Shown here: positions 34,806-46,425 of the stretch, piece by piece
How positions within the stretch are numbered: the first letter of the stretch is position 1
How the letters are laid out: every line of letters begins with the position of its first letter
The notes under the pieces: generated by a model
Told to the model about the DNA's origin: nothing
What the model saw: the letters and a program-made list of their open reading frames with translations, nothing else
The model's database searches: none
Program-made: the position numbers and the translations under genes
From: Clarkia xantiana subsp. parviflora
Taxonomy: Eukaryota; Streptophyta; Magnoliopsida; Myrtales; Onagraceae
Reading direction: 5' to 3'
Assembly (NCBI GenBank): GCA_036873135.1
Contig: JAPTYO010000018.1
Span: 13,073,503-13,137,502, forward strand
DNA length: 64,000 nucleotides

Positions 34806-35330
34806 TTACCACGAAGGCAATGAGCAAGCCCTGTTTCCCCTCCTCCTCATGGCATTTAGGTAGCATTTCCTTGAAGCTGCTTGGTCTCCCAAAACCTTTC
34901 CTATGCGATTCGAGTTGATGGGGGTGCGGCCTATTATTCCATTGTATGCCCCTGGCTCTTCTACCAACACAAAGATTATTTTCAGCTGGACTTGCGTCCA
35001 TCCTTCGCCAATGATCACATAGAGAGTTGTAATCACGAGAGGAAATGTTGTCGGCAAAGCTTACCAGAGGAAGTTAACAGGCCTGAGATCCCGCTCTGTC
35101 CTCCCTATTGCTCTTACCACGTCGATGTGGACCATATCTGTGGAGCTGCCTCCGTCCACTAGCATCCTTTTTACGTTGTAGCCAGCAATGTCCATTATAA
35201 CTACCAAGGCATTATCGTGCGTGTATACCACATATTTCAAGTCATCATTAGAGAACGTTATCTTCATGTTCTGAACCGGCCTTTGGCATTTTCCAAATGA
35301 AGGCATCTGAGTTGGAGGCCTCTCCCCCCA
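34806..35330 (-). pseudogene. C aspartic protease
   Basis: Two pieces: 35306-35061 with KITFSNDDLKYVV, HDNALVVIMDIAGY and the active-site-like MLVDGGSSTDMV, and 35057-34806 with FVLVEEPGAYNGIIGRTPIN and GKVLGDQAASRKCY. They are split by a frame change at about 35058. It aligns with the D protease (IIIDGGSSSDIL..YNAIIGR). The downstream RT is absent. Confidence 0.82.
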
Positions 35331-35392
35331 CTGCTAAACCGCTATGGATGACGTTGATAGTCAACTTTTTGTTTTATGGGAGAGGGTAGTCC

Positions 35393-36978
35393 TCAATTTT
35401 TTTCCTTTCCCTTTCCTTTCCCATTGTACCTTGGCTGAGGGGTTCTTTCTCTTTTCCTATCATCCTTCACAAAGTTCTTCAGCATGCCCTCTTGAATGAG
35501 ATTTTCGATATCACGTTGTAGGTGGAAGAAATTGTCCGTGTGGTGCCCGTCGGCGTCGTGGTACTCACGCCATTGCTCGATGTTGTTTCCCATTCTCCCC
35601 TTCCTTTTCTCCATTGGTGGAGTCCACAAATTAAGCCTCTTCATTTTCTGCAGGACAATATTATGAATGCCTTGGGGTCTTGATTGCTAATTTTCCCTTG
35701 CTCCTCCCTGGGGCGTCCAAGCCTGTTTTCTTGAGGCCTGCTGTTGATGCTGTGGCTGTTGGGGATTTCCTTTTGCTGGCTTGTTGTTGTCATTTTCATG
35801 TTCTTCATAACCCTTCTTCCGATTTGAGTGTGCGCGCTCTAGATCAATGTATGCCTTGACTCTTTCTACCAATTCCTCTAATGAGCTTATTGGTAGCACT
35901 TCCAAATTGTCCCCCAGAGGTGCCCCCCGGCGTCCTAGGTTCCTTACAAAAGCACGCACTATCTCCCCTTCACGAGTTGTGTCGCTATGTCGAAGATGTT
36001 TTGATTGAACCTTGTGTAGTAGCTAACCAATGTTTCATCATATCCTTGCTTCACATCGTCCAACGCTTAGTCGCCTTTTAGGAGTTGTCTCTCACCTAAG
36101 TATTGCTGGATTAACTTATCCTTCAGATTTGCCCATGAGTCTATTGACTCCTGGGGCAGACTAAAGAACCAATATGAGGCGTTTCCTGCTTGGGTCGATG
36201 GGAATAGCATTGCATAGTGGTCCTCAACCGCCGTTCTTCCCAAGAGTGATGATTCGTGCTTCAGGATATGTTGTATTGGACCTCCTTTACCGACATAGTC
36301 CGGAATTTGACGCGCTGTGACGTTCAGTGGAACCATTACATTGATCAACTCCTGAGTGAAAGGTTGTGAGGCCCTGTCTCTTAGTCTGTGCATTGCTCTT
36401 CCCTTCGAATTCTTGATCTTTTTAGCTATTAGCTCTTTTATCTCCTCCTTCGTGAGAGCTATTGTGTCCACATTCTGCTGCCTTTCATTTTGAGGTCCGA
36501 CATTTTGTTGGTTCTTTTGGGGCTCAGCATGCCCTTGGCCGTTCTGGGGTCTGGCATATCCATGGTCGTTCTCGGGTTCAACGTACCCTTGGCCATTTTG
36601 GGGCCCATCATATCCTTGGCCATTTTAGGGTCCGACGTACCCTTGGCCATTTTAGGGCCCAGCCTATCCTTGGTCGTTCTGGGGTAGGGGTCCTTCATAT
36701 CCTTGGCCATTGTTTTCCTGGTAGTTGGGGTTTCTCTGTTGATGATACCCCCTTCATTGGGAATGCTAGTTCAAAGAGTTAGAGTATGCCTGCCGGTGTC
36801 TCCCCATCGAACTTGGAGGTGATGCTTGGTACCTTGGTTGCTGCTGCCTTAAGTGTGCCCTTAGACGCTCTCTTCTTTCCAGCATTTCCTCCAATGCCGC
36901 CATTAGTTCGGGCGTGATGTTGTATGTATGGGGGTTCGTTATTACTTGTTGGGGTGGCTGGGGTTGTGGCTGGTTCAC
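35393..36978 (-). pseudogene. C gag
   Basis: N-terminal Q/P-rich start (36978) with a helical segment (LMAALEEMLERRERLRAH), a repetitive stretch (36710-36490) in which a 15-20 bp unit is repeated, and a capsid part (36471-36067) with IPDYVGKGGPIQHI, ASYWFFSLPQESIDSW and LIQQYLGERQLL. Then come RAFVRNLGRR.. and SSLEELVERVKAYI, and a nucleocapsid (35644-35393) whose knuckle has lost both cysteines: WREYHDADGHHTDNFF keeps only the histidines. Several stops and shifts break the frame. A K/R tail follows. Confidence 0.85.
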
Positions 36979-37224
36979 TGTTGGCTCTGGGAGGGCATTT
37001 GTTGAGGAGTTTTGTTCCTCAGGATGTGGATGTTCCTCGTTCCTTACTCCCTCCCGTTCTCTTTCAATGGTTGCCTACTGGCTTACCAATGGAACTTGCC
37101 TATTCCCCCCTGCGGGTGCTTGGTTGTTTCCTTCCACGGGCACCTGTCTGCTCGCCCCCCCCCAACTTGACTCCGTGTTATTGCCATCGATCGAAAGTAG
37201 TAGCTACGTGGTTCTTGTTCGAGT

Positions 37225-37241
37225 CCAGTAAACGGCGCCAG
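37225..37241 (-). other. C primer binding site
   Basis: Minus strand CTGGCGCCGTTTACTGG next to the 5' LTR; TGGCGCCGT core as in D and B. Confidence 0.8.
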
Positions 37242-37949
37242 TGTTTGCACACGAGTTTCCTCTGTGGGTTTTCTCCTCCTCGGCCTTCTTCTTCGTGGGC
37301 GTCTTCTTCCCGGACTTCTATTTCGTAGGCTTCTTTCCTCTCGGATCCCAGTAAGCCCACTCCAAAGCTTAAGCGAGTATGAGGTTTAGAGAGAGGTAAT
37401 GAGCTTAGAGAGAGAGAGTGAGAGATTACCTTCAAATGAGGAGAGGAGGTCTCTATTTATAGAGTTCCTATTGAACCGCCTCGGTTCCACTGATTTCCTG
37501 GTCCGGTTGTGGCGGGTTCGTAATATAAGTTGGCCTTGACCGTAAATAAGGCATTTGACCTCGGTTCGAATGTAGATAGGTTTATCATAGCTAAGTGTTG
37601 GTATGTAACCTTCAAGGGCGAGCCCCGGGCGAAATATCGTCCGGGGGTAGGGGTCCGGACGAAGGGGACTCGTCCGGACGGATGGGGGTACCCGCCCGGG
37701 TACCCCTAGGGTCTTGCTCGGGCTACCTGAGAAAGTGGCGTTGCTCGGGTTACCCAAGCAAGGGGCGTTGCTTGGGTTGCTCCCGGGTGGTTTTCCACTC
37801 GGGGCCTACCCGAGTGGTTTTCACCACTCGGGGTGTGTTTCGGGCCTATGTGCTTGGCCTCGCGTGTCCGTGATCCAAGTTTCGAATTATATTCGGTTAC
37901 AGTCCATTTATCGGGTCCAATTAGTGATAGCTTGGGCGTATATCCAACA
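37242..37949 (-). repeat. C 5' LTR
   Basis: 708 bp partner of 28143-28880. Minus-strand TATA box (TATAAATA) at 37454-37461. Followed by GCGGC at 37950-37954. Confidence 0.88.
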
Positions 37950-37954
37950 GCGGC
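37950..37954. other. Target site duplication of C, right copy (GCGGC)
   Basis: Matches 28138-28142. Confidence 0.85.
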
Positions 37955-38890
37955 AAGTCCCCTTGATGTAATTTTCAAGGTCACACTTTCTTGTGTAGTG
38001 CCATGTATTGTTTCATTGGTCGGGACATGGCTTCTTGCTTGACAGTTGGACCATCTAAATTCATTTTCAGTCGCTTTGATGGAATCAGCGGGCAATGGTT
38101 TTATCGTTCTTTTTCTTTGTTAGGAACATAAAGTCGGAAATGACTAAATTGTCAATTGGCTTACATTATTCCTAAGAAGAAGAAAAACGAAATCAATGCA
38201 TAGCAAATCACTGAATAAAACAAACTTGAATGACAACATCCCTTTTTCCTTTACGGGGCCATGACCTTATACACACATAGTATATCATACTTAAACCATA
38301 TCAACATTTCCATCGTTTGGCGGAACCGAGTTAAGGATGTTTTATCCCGTGCTTCAGACGTGAGAATTTCTCGGTCGAGTGACCTGGTACTCCCACATCA
38401 AACTCGCACTTCGAGTTGGATTCATTGTTAGGTGTAATTGACTTCAAAATATCGGGTCTGATGTCTTGAGCGAGTAACTTGGGGTACAATTATGTTTCCA
38501 AAATTGGTAAAGTGTGAATTGTCTAGGCTCTCACAGCTTCTTCGTGGATCGGTTGCCGGGTATTGCTTGATGAGCTTCGGGTGCTGCAAGTTGTGGGTAT
38601 TGGGATGGATAAATCACGCCTATTGTGGTGTTTTACAATGACGATTTCTTAGAATATCCATATTTTGTAGGGTCTTCAATTTTTCCAGTCGAATCCCGTG
38701 CTGTATCATTTCACCAGACTTCACAAAATCTGCATGTTGGTTGAAACATACCTCAATAGATGAGAGTAATATGACCCTTTAAAGGTGTCGATAGACACCG
38801 CTTCTGCATCTTGCAGCGGTGGTCGAACTCTAGAAACTTTCTCTTTCCACTGGCTTTTAAGTAGACAAAACAAACTAATGCATCTCCCTT
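37955..38890 (-). pseudogene. Gag relic of another gypsy-type element, interrupted by C
   Basis: On the minus strand from about 38885: WKEKVSRVRPPLQDAE, SIDTFKGSYYSHLL, then FVKSGEMIQHGIRLEKL, and further on a knuckle-like VGVPGHSTEKF followed by LKHGI. The order (gag capsid end, then knuckle) and wording are those of plant gypsy gag, though the frame has many breaks and the cysteines are partly lost. It is older than C, which lies inside it (28104-28142 is its other side). The right side abuts the truncated LTR of A. Confidence 0.6.
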
Positions 38891-38893
38891 CAA

Positions 38894-39211
38894 AGGGGCC
38901 TAGGTCTCCCATTTTGGACAACTCCCTCATTTTGGACTCTGGATGCTCTGACTTCTCTCTTTAAAGGCTTTCTCTCTATAGAAATTCTGACTTGAGCGTC
39001 GGAGAGGGCCCAACCAGCATTCCCCCCTCTCCTACGCTGGTTACTGCCCCTCGTGCAGGATCCGAAGTTCGAGAGTTCGAATGTCGAGAACTTGAAGATT
39101 AGTTCGAGGATTGTGTTACAAGGATCGCGGCGTACCCGTTCTTATACACACATCCCGAGCCCGTTCGTGAAAAAGAAGCCCGAAGCTACCAAAGTGGAAG
39201 CAGGCTTAACA
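38894..39211 (+). repeat. A 5' LTR, truncated (R-U5 part only)
   Basis: It aligns with about 57925-58241, the part of the 3' LTR that begins just after the TATA box. The promoter half is gone, so A cannot be transcribed from its own LTR. The end reads CTTAACA, then the primer site. Confidence 0.85.
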
Positions 39212-39230
39212 TTTGGCACCGTCTGAGTGA
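39212..39230 (+). other. A primer binding site
   Basis: TTTGGCACCGTCTGAGTGA; it differs from the TGGCGCC form in B by one G-to-A change at a CpG. Confidence 0.7.
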
Positions 39231-39262
39231 TTCGAACAAAAAGTCGTGCCGTATGACAAGCC

Positions 39263-40058
39263 ATGACAGGAAGACGACAAAAGAAGGCGGGTGCAAGCAA
39301 GTCGAAGCCAACCAAAAGCCAACCAGGACGTTCTCGCGTGCCAGATACAGGATCCACCGCTTCAACCATACCTTCCAAAAATGTGCCTTCCGCACGGTAT
39401 GGCTGTGAAGTCCAAAAGGCGTACAATTCATTCTTCACGGAGAAGATGGCAAATGTGCACGTGATCCACAGAGGCTTTGGAGCCGGAGGAGAAACGTCGT
39501 ATGAACGAGGAATATACGCTACCCGCACAAAGCGCATATGCCAGGATGCTGACATAAGGGATACGGTCATGATAGATGCTGACGAAGAGGATGGTCGCAT
39601 GAAAAACGACATTGGCTTTTCGTCAAAAGACAAAATCCACGTTGTGCACCCGCACACCGACGCGTTGGTTATAACTATGACAATTGATGACATGGACGTT
39701 AAGCGCATTATGGTAGATGGTGGAAGTTCGCCCAACATCATTACAAAGGCTATCATTTTAGCCCTAGGGAGAAAGAGGCTCGTCAAAAGAATGGAATCAC
39801 GCTTGGTGGGATTCATGGGAGATGTAAGCTACCCGTTAGGATGCATAACTCTGCCAGTCATCATGTGAGAGGGAAAGCAACAGCTCCAAATAGATGTACC
39901 ATTCGTGATCGTAGAAAAGATTGACGCATATAATGGAATCTTGGGATACATAACCATGAACAAATGGGGTATGATAGCTTGAACATCACACCAAAAATTC
40001 AAGTTTCTAACAAATACATGAGTTGGTGAAGTAAAGGGAGATCAACAACTGTCAAAAA
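39263..40058 (+). pseudogene. A gag-protease, internally deleted
   Basis: Starts MTGRRQKKAGASKSK, a basic gag N-terminus shared with B (54119). After about 60 codons it passes directly into the linker before protease (KMANVHVIHRGFG) and the protease with DALVITMTIDDM and IMVDGGSSPNI. The capsid and knuckle are missing, so this is a gag deletion. In-frame stops follow: TGA at 39866-39868, another near 39980, one near 40019. Downstream the frame continues (QLQIDVPFVIVEKIDAYNGIL) and reaches NCYKVAL; a base missing near 40078 relative to B shifts it from the RT frame. Confidence 0.85.
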
Positions 40059-40059
40059 A

Positions 40060-41997
40060 TTGCTACAAGGTTGCACTCAACATGGTGACAAGACAAATAA
40101 TGGCGGAATTCCCATCATTGATGAAGACCCGATGATGGATCATGCACGTCCTGCTCCTGTTGAAACATTGCAAGAAGTCAAGATCGATGATCCAGAAAGG
40201 ATGGTTCGAGTGGGGGCATCACTGTCAGAAGATGAAGTGATAGAAATCAAGGCACTTCTAGTAGAGTATAAGGAGCTGTTCGCATGGTCACCAAGCGATA
40301 TGCTAGGAATAAGCCCAAACATAATTTCTCACAAGCTCAACATCAAACCAGGATCCAGACCTATAACACAAAAGCTACGTCCATTGGGGGGAGACAAAAA
40401 GCTCGCAATACGAGAAGAAGTGGGCAAGTTACTGAACGCGGGTTTTATTGAAGAATCGCAATACCAAACATGGGTTGCGAATCCAGTTTTGGTACCCAAA
40501 CCTAACGGCAAGATGAGAATGTGCATCGATTACAGAGACCTCAACAATGCATGTCCAAAGGATTCATATCCGCTGCCAAGGATCGACCAACTAGTAGATG
40601 CCACCGCAGGACACAAACTAATGTCAGTAATGGATGCGTATTCAGGATACAACCAAATTCCAACGGCGGAACAAGACGCACCTCACACTGTGTTCTATGC
40701 AGACAGCGAGATCTACAATTACAAGGTCATGCCATTCGGACTAATTAACGCCGGAGCAACATACCAACGAATGGTCAACACAATCTTCGGAGATATGATC
40801 GGGAAATTCATGGAAGCATACGTAGATGACACGGTCGTGAAGTCGACAAAAAGGCGTAACCATGCAGATGACCTCCGCCAGGTGTTTAAAAGAATGCTAG
40901 AATTCCAAGTCAGATTAAATCCAACAAAGTGTGCTATTGGCGTGCAATCAGAAAAAGTTCTTGGCTTCATGGTCAGCGAAAGAGGGATCGAAGCAAACCC
41001 GGAAAAAGTAAAGGCGATAGAAGAAATGGAGTCTCCCAAGAAGCACAAAGAAGTCCAACAACTAAATGGACGTTTAGTAGCTCTTAACAGGTTCCTCGGA
41101 AGAATAGAAGACAAAGCCCTTCCATTCTTCCAACTACTTCGTGCAAACAAGAAGTTCGAGTGGACACCAGTATGTGATGAAGCATTCCAACAATTGAAGC
41201 AGCATTTGCGAACGCTCCCAGCGTTAGCAAAACCAATCCAACGCGAGCCGCTCTACTTATACATATCCGTAAGCAATACTGCGGTCAGCTCGGTACTCGT
41301 CAAGCAAAAAGGGACTACACAACTTCCAGTGTACTACGTGAGCAAGATCCTGGCAAAGTACGAAGTGAATTATATGCCAATCGAGAAGTACCTATATGCT
41401 CTCATTGTGGCGGCAAGAAAATTGAGGTCATACTTCCATGCACACGAGATAACAGTCCAGACGGACAAACCCTTGAAGCACATCCTGTCAAAGCCAAACA
41501 TGTCAGGAAAATTAACAAAGTGGTCAATCGAGCTAAGTGTATTCCGCATTCACTTTGCACCACGAACAACAATCAAGGGACAAGCATTGGCAGACTTTAT
41601 CACGGAATTCACAGGAATAACCTCGGAAACTGACATTCAAGACGGGGCACAACAAAGTGAAGAACACACTGAGTTATGGCAAATGTACACTGATGGTTCC
41701 TCAAATGTTGAAGGATCAGGAGCTGGATTCCTCATAATTCCGCCTGATGGTTCAGAACCGTTGAAGTATGCCCTAAGCCTAACATTCAGAGCAACGAATA
41801 ATAAGGCAGAATACGAAGCCTTGATAACAGGCTTAAGGATCGCAAAAGGCCTCGGAATCAAACACTTAAGAGTCAAGTGCGACTCACAGCTAGTTGTCAA
41901 TCAAGTAAAAGGCGAGTACGTGGCCAAGTCTGAGAACATGCAGAAATACTTGGGACAAGCAAGGAGCTCGTTGCAAGCTTTCAAACTTTCAACATAA
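40060..41997 (+). pseudogene. A pol: reverse transcriptase, RNase H and second RNase H
   Basis: 645 uninterrupted codons. RT: RMCIDYRDLNNACPKD, LMSVMDAYSGYNQI (catalytic Asp present, about residue 191), PFGLINAGATYQRM and EAYVDDTVVKS (YVDD about residue 253). Gypsy RNase H region with YYVSKILAKYEVNY and ALIVAARKLRSYF. A second RNase H begins at about residue 541 (WQMYTDGSSNVEGSGAGF) with NNKAEYEALITG and VKCDSQLVVNQV, the dual-RNase H mark of Tat elements. The open frame ends at 41997 by a frameshift. The start is out of frame with protease. RT itself looks catalytically competent, but the element is not. Confidence 0.9.
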
Positions 41998-43381
41998 CGT
42001 CCGTCCCAAGGGAAGAAAATCAAGAGGCAGATGCGTTAAGCAAGTTTGCACAAGGAAGGGAACAAGGCCAAGAAACACACTTCGTCGAAAACAGGATCAT
42101 GTTCGTAATCAACAAACTAGAGGTGTTAAATATCAACACAAAGCCGACCTGGATGACTCCAATTCTGGCATACTTCACGGATAACGTCCTACCGGAAGAA
42201 AGACTTAAAGCGCAAAAAAAAGAAGAATCGCTGTCAACTATACATTGATCGAAGGCCAGCTATACAATAAAGGATTCTCGACGCCATACCTAAAGTGCTT
42301 AACTTTCCCAGAAGGTATGACAGTGTTGAAGGACTTGCACGAAGGCCAAGCAGCGTGTCACGAGGGGGCAAGATCCTTAATCTGAAAAGCGCTAGGTCTA
42401 GGATATTATTGGCCAACAATGAGAAGCCAAGCAACAAACATGGTCACGGAATGCGAATCCTGTCAACTATATTCAAGGAACATAACGGCTCCCACAACGG
42501 AGTTGTGTCCAATTGCAAGTTCCTGGCCTTTCGCATAGTGGGGAATTGACTTGGTAGGTCCACTTCCACAATCCAAGGGGCAAACAAAGTATATTAGAGT
42601 AGCTATCGACTATTTCTCCAAGTGGATTGAAGCTAAGGCATTAGCACGTACGACGTACGCACAAATAATGGATTTCATACGAAACCACATCATTGCACGA
42701 TATGGCGTACCAAGAGTACTCATCAGCGACAATGGGCCACAATTCAGAAGTTCAAGACTTCAGGAGTTCTGTGAAAGACTCAACATAGATCACCGTTTTG
42801 CATCAGTGCGTCATGCCCAAATCAATGGACATGTCGAATCCGCCAACAAGATCGTCCTGGATGGTCTTAAGAAGAGAGTTCATGCTTTGAAAGGAGGATG
42901 GGCAGAGGAGCTTAGCAGTGTCCTATGGGCTATGCGCACAACCCCAAAGGAGTCAACAGGCGAAACACCGTTCAGCCTGGTATACGGAACAGAAGCCGTA
43001 GCTCCAATCGAAATCGCTGTCTCATCATACCGCACAACTCACTTCAATCCCCAAACCAACGAAGCGGAAATGCATTTAGACCTGGACTTGGCAGACGAAA
43101 GAAGGCGAAACTTGGAGCTAATCCAAGCACGTATGCACTTAATAACTGCAAGACACTACAACAGGAAAGTGAAAGAAAGGCAATTCCATGTGGGCGAGAT
43201 GGTGTGGAGAAGGAATGAATTCTCACACTTAGATCAAATCAACAAGTTATCTCCAAAGTGGGAAGGCCCATACAAGATTGTCTTAGTCCCTTATGTTAGC
43301 GCATACCGCCTCCAAGATACTGAAGGCAATATCCTTCCAAACACATTCAACGGAGGAAACTTGAAGAAATTCCACGGATGA
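41998..43381 (+). pseudogene. A integrase
   Basis: The N-terminal third (41998-42550) is broken by several shifts and stops, though QLYNKGFSTPYLKC, CHEGARSL and GLGYYWPTMRSQA can be read in pieces, including the HHCC region. From 42551 a clean 277-codon frame carries the DDE core: VAIDYFSKWIEAKAL, LISDNGPQFRSS and NGHVESANK, followed by AMRTTPKESTGETPF and a C-terminal MVWRRNEFSHLD..KWEGPYKIV. All three acidic residues are in place. It stops at 43379-43381. Confidence 0.9.
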
Positions 43382-44475
43382 AGGAAGAACATTATATTAC
43401 AAAAGAGCTATTGTATCAAGTTCTTTTGTCTTAAACTTTTATATTAAAAAAGAGGGAGATTTATTAACTCCAAGTTTGTTTACAATCATGTAATCACATC
43501 AATCATTTAATAAAGTCAATTTACTCTCGTAGGTACCTCCCCACATTATGCACTATACTCTGGATTAACATCAAGTAGCAAACAACGTGCATACTACTCA
43601 TATCAACAAATCATCACGCCATGCAGCTTTTAAAAGGCGACATCAACAAGTTCATCTTCAATACTCAAAAGCAACAACATGCAATGCTCCAAAAGTGACA
43701 TGGTGCAATGTCCTCCTTGAAAGGATAAAACCATGTTCACATCTATCAAAAGTAACATGTTTTGAAATCCTTTCCAAAAGGGCAAACCCCATGTTCACTT
43801 CTAAAAAATGGCATGTTGTGGAATCCTTCGGGCAAATCCTCATGTTCATAGCCATTCCCTGAATAAAAAAAGGATGTGGCAAATACAATGATGGGACTGA
43901 TCACCCACCGTGGCGGAAATCCTCTTAATAGACGACAACCCCACACACTAAAAGTATGTATACTCTCTTAAGGGTTCATACACCACGAAGACTTAGGCCC
44001 GAAAAGGGACAGCTTCATGTTATGTGCTTTTTAAAGCAAACCCTGTACAAAACTCATCAAACTTACAAGTCGAGTCTTGTATAACGTTATCTTGCTCTTT
44101 AGCATTTAATGCAAAAACAGCAAAATAAGCAAGAAATATCTTGCAACAACGTCGCCTTAGAGTGGAACTAAGAGACGGTATAAACTTAAGTCTTGCTTTG
44201 TCAAGACAATACTCCTATATGTCAAGTGCCAGTGCCAGTGCCGAGCGCCAAGTGCCAAGTGCCTGCGCCGAATACATTACGACTTACAACGCTACAAGTA
44301 CCTAGTGTACGCATCTTGCTATGCCTTGGAATCCAACAAAGAGGGGCGCTAATAACACTCAACAATGAGCGAAATATAGTCGCAACATCATCTAAGGATA
44401 TCTATCCTATTTTCCAAGTCTAAAGCATACGGACAGCATAGATAACTCAAGGTATGAAATATTACTAACAAGTTA
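43382..44475. other. A region between integrase and antisense gene
   Basis: Noncoding. Parts of it match element B in inverted orientation: 43700-43960 resembles about 50190-50400, and 44140-44220 resembles about 49900-49990 (shared GTCGCCTTAGAGTGGAACTAA). It contains a short run of CAAGTGCCA-like repeats near 44220-44270. No gene. Confidence 0.55.
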
Positions 44476-45678
44476 TCACATGATTATTATTATTGAAAAG
44501 CAGGTCCAAAGGAAGAAGTACCATACAAGCAAACATACCATCAACTCCAAAGGACTAAGACAACATGTCCAGGAAATCAAAACCAAATTCAAACATCCAC
44601 TCAAAGATACATGAGAAGTCCCACTATCCCTAGTAAGCTGTGGAACAACATCCATAAGCTCGGGAGGAGTAAAAACAACATCAGCACCTCCTTCATCTTC
44701 AATCATATCATAGGCGGTTACATCAAGCCCCAAAGTGTGCAATGCCTTAAGATAGTTAACGACATAATCAGAACAAGGCCCAAGCTTGTCAAAAGGAAAA
44801 TCGGGGGCAAGCGCGTTGACAAGACGAAAGTAATCCTCGGCACGCTTTCCCATCATGGTATCAGTTATCTTCTTAGCGGCAAGACTAAAAGCAGGAGTAC
44901 TCAAATACTGGGAAAAACCCGCTTCAATTCCAAGCGCATAATGTTTCTCACGTGCGGCAATCAAGGCAGCCTCTCGAGACGTGATGTCATCAGAAATTTA
45001 TATCTCAAGCGCAATCATCTCAGCTTCAAAATCTGAAATTTGAGTCTCCTGCACCTGATACTTGGTCTCGGAATCAACTATCTTCAAGCCAAGTGCACAC
45101 ACCTTCTCCTTAGAACGAGCAAGTTCAAGACTAACGGTGTTACATTTGTTGACAGCAGCTCTTCTAGCACTTACAAGCTCAACAACATACGACGACATAT
45201 TAACCATCTGAAACACAGCCTGAAAATCATACAAGAACACAAGGCCATAAACATTACAAAAAGGCGTACGGCACGAAAGTTATAATGGAATAGAACTTGT
45301 TAACTTACAGGAGCAAAGTTGGCCAAAGCATGTTCAACACACTCTTCAGCTTCTTCATCAGTCCTCGGACAAGCACGTCGATCGCCTGGGGGCACACTCC
45401 TATGCAGCACACGAACGCCAACCTTTGGCATATTAAGTTTCGCCTCCTTAGGAAAGCGAAGACCACCCCTACCAAGAGGTTTCCAAGCATCACCAGATAT
45501 ATCACCTTCCAAGGGACGAAGAAAATGATCACGCTTCAAAGGTGGGATCACTGCAAGGAAAATATAAAGAATAAAAACCAAGTGTTAAAAATCAAAATAT
45601 AATGACAAATGCAAAGTACATCTCATACCAACAGACAAGGAGCGATCCTCTGCGAGTCGATCTCTCGACTAGGGGGCA

Positions 45679-45683
45679 GAAGA
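45679..45683. other. Target site duplication of B, left copy (GAAGA)
   Basis: GAAGA precedes TGTTATG and is repeated at 54863-54867. Joining the flanks restores the antisense gene of A in frame. Confidence 0.88.
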
Positions 45684-46405
45684 TGTTATGTTCGCTTCAC
45701 CACTTGTGCAGCTTCGGGCTTTTTCCTTCACGAACAGGCTCTTCCTTCATGATCGGGCTCGAGATATATGTATAAGGACGGGAACGCTGCAATCCTTAAT
45801 ACACAATCACCGAGCTGAATTCTCGGTCTTCGACCTTGAGCTCCTGATCTTCGAGTCTTGCACGAAGGGCAGTAACCAGCGTGGGAGGGGGGAATGCTGG
45901 TTGGGCCCACTCCGACGCTTAAGTTAGCACTTCTAGAGAGAGAAAGCCTTAGAGAGAAGTCAGAGCATTTCAAGTCCAAAAGTGAGGGAATTGTCTAAAA
46001 TGAGAGACCTAGGCCCCTATTTATAGGGAACCTAAGGATCATGCTCAATTTTGAATGGCTTGATGTCGGTATGTGGAAATACGTATACCGTCACCAAGGT
46101 GGACTATGCGTGCACCAACTTCTCGCAATCGGCAAAAATAATCGGGGTGAGCGCGGAGGAAAAAACGATAATCCGGACCCGTCCGGATTGCTAAAAGTAA
46201 TCAGGGACGGGTACGGATTGCCTTAGGCAATCCGGGCCGGTCCGGACCGCCTTAGGGCAATCCAGATGTCCTTCGGCCCGAAAATTGCGCGTGTCCTGGA
46301 CCGTTTTAGACTTGGGTGTCCGCGAAAGGGTTTTTTTACGGGTTTTGGGATATTTTACGAGGCCTGAAATGTAAATACGAACCCGAATTGGACAGATATC
46401 TAACA
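45684..46405 (-). repeat. B 3' LTR
   Basis: 722 bp. Compared with 54171-54862 it shows scattered substitutions (roughly 5%) and about 30 extra bases near 46190. It contains dense GGTCCGGAC / GGCAATCCGG inverted motifs around 46160-46270. Confidence 0.9.
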
Positions 46406-46425
46406 CTTGCCCCCGAGTCAAGTAG
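46406..46425 (-). other. B polypurine tract
   Basis: Minus strand TTGACTCGGGGGCAAG directly before the LTR start TGTTAGATATC. Confidence 0.85.

Larger units (their letters stand above)
28143..37949 (-). mobile_element. Element C: non-autonomous Tat-like gypsy element without RT or integrase
   Basis: 9.8 kb with LTRs of 738 and 708 bp, duplications GCGGC, a TGGCGCCGT primer site at the right and a polypurine tract at the left, so it is read leftward. It holds gag, protease and a second partial gag, but no RT, RNase H or integrase anywhere between 34085 and the antisense gene. In their place are a 150 bp tandem array and an antisense accessory gene. This is the layout of a Tat element that lost pol yet kept its ends, so it probably moved with enzymes supplied by another element. 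Confidence 0.88.
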
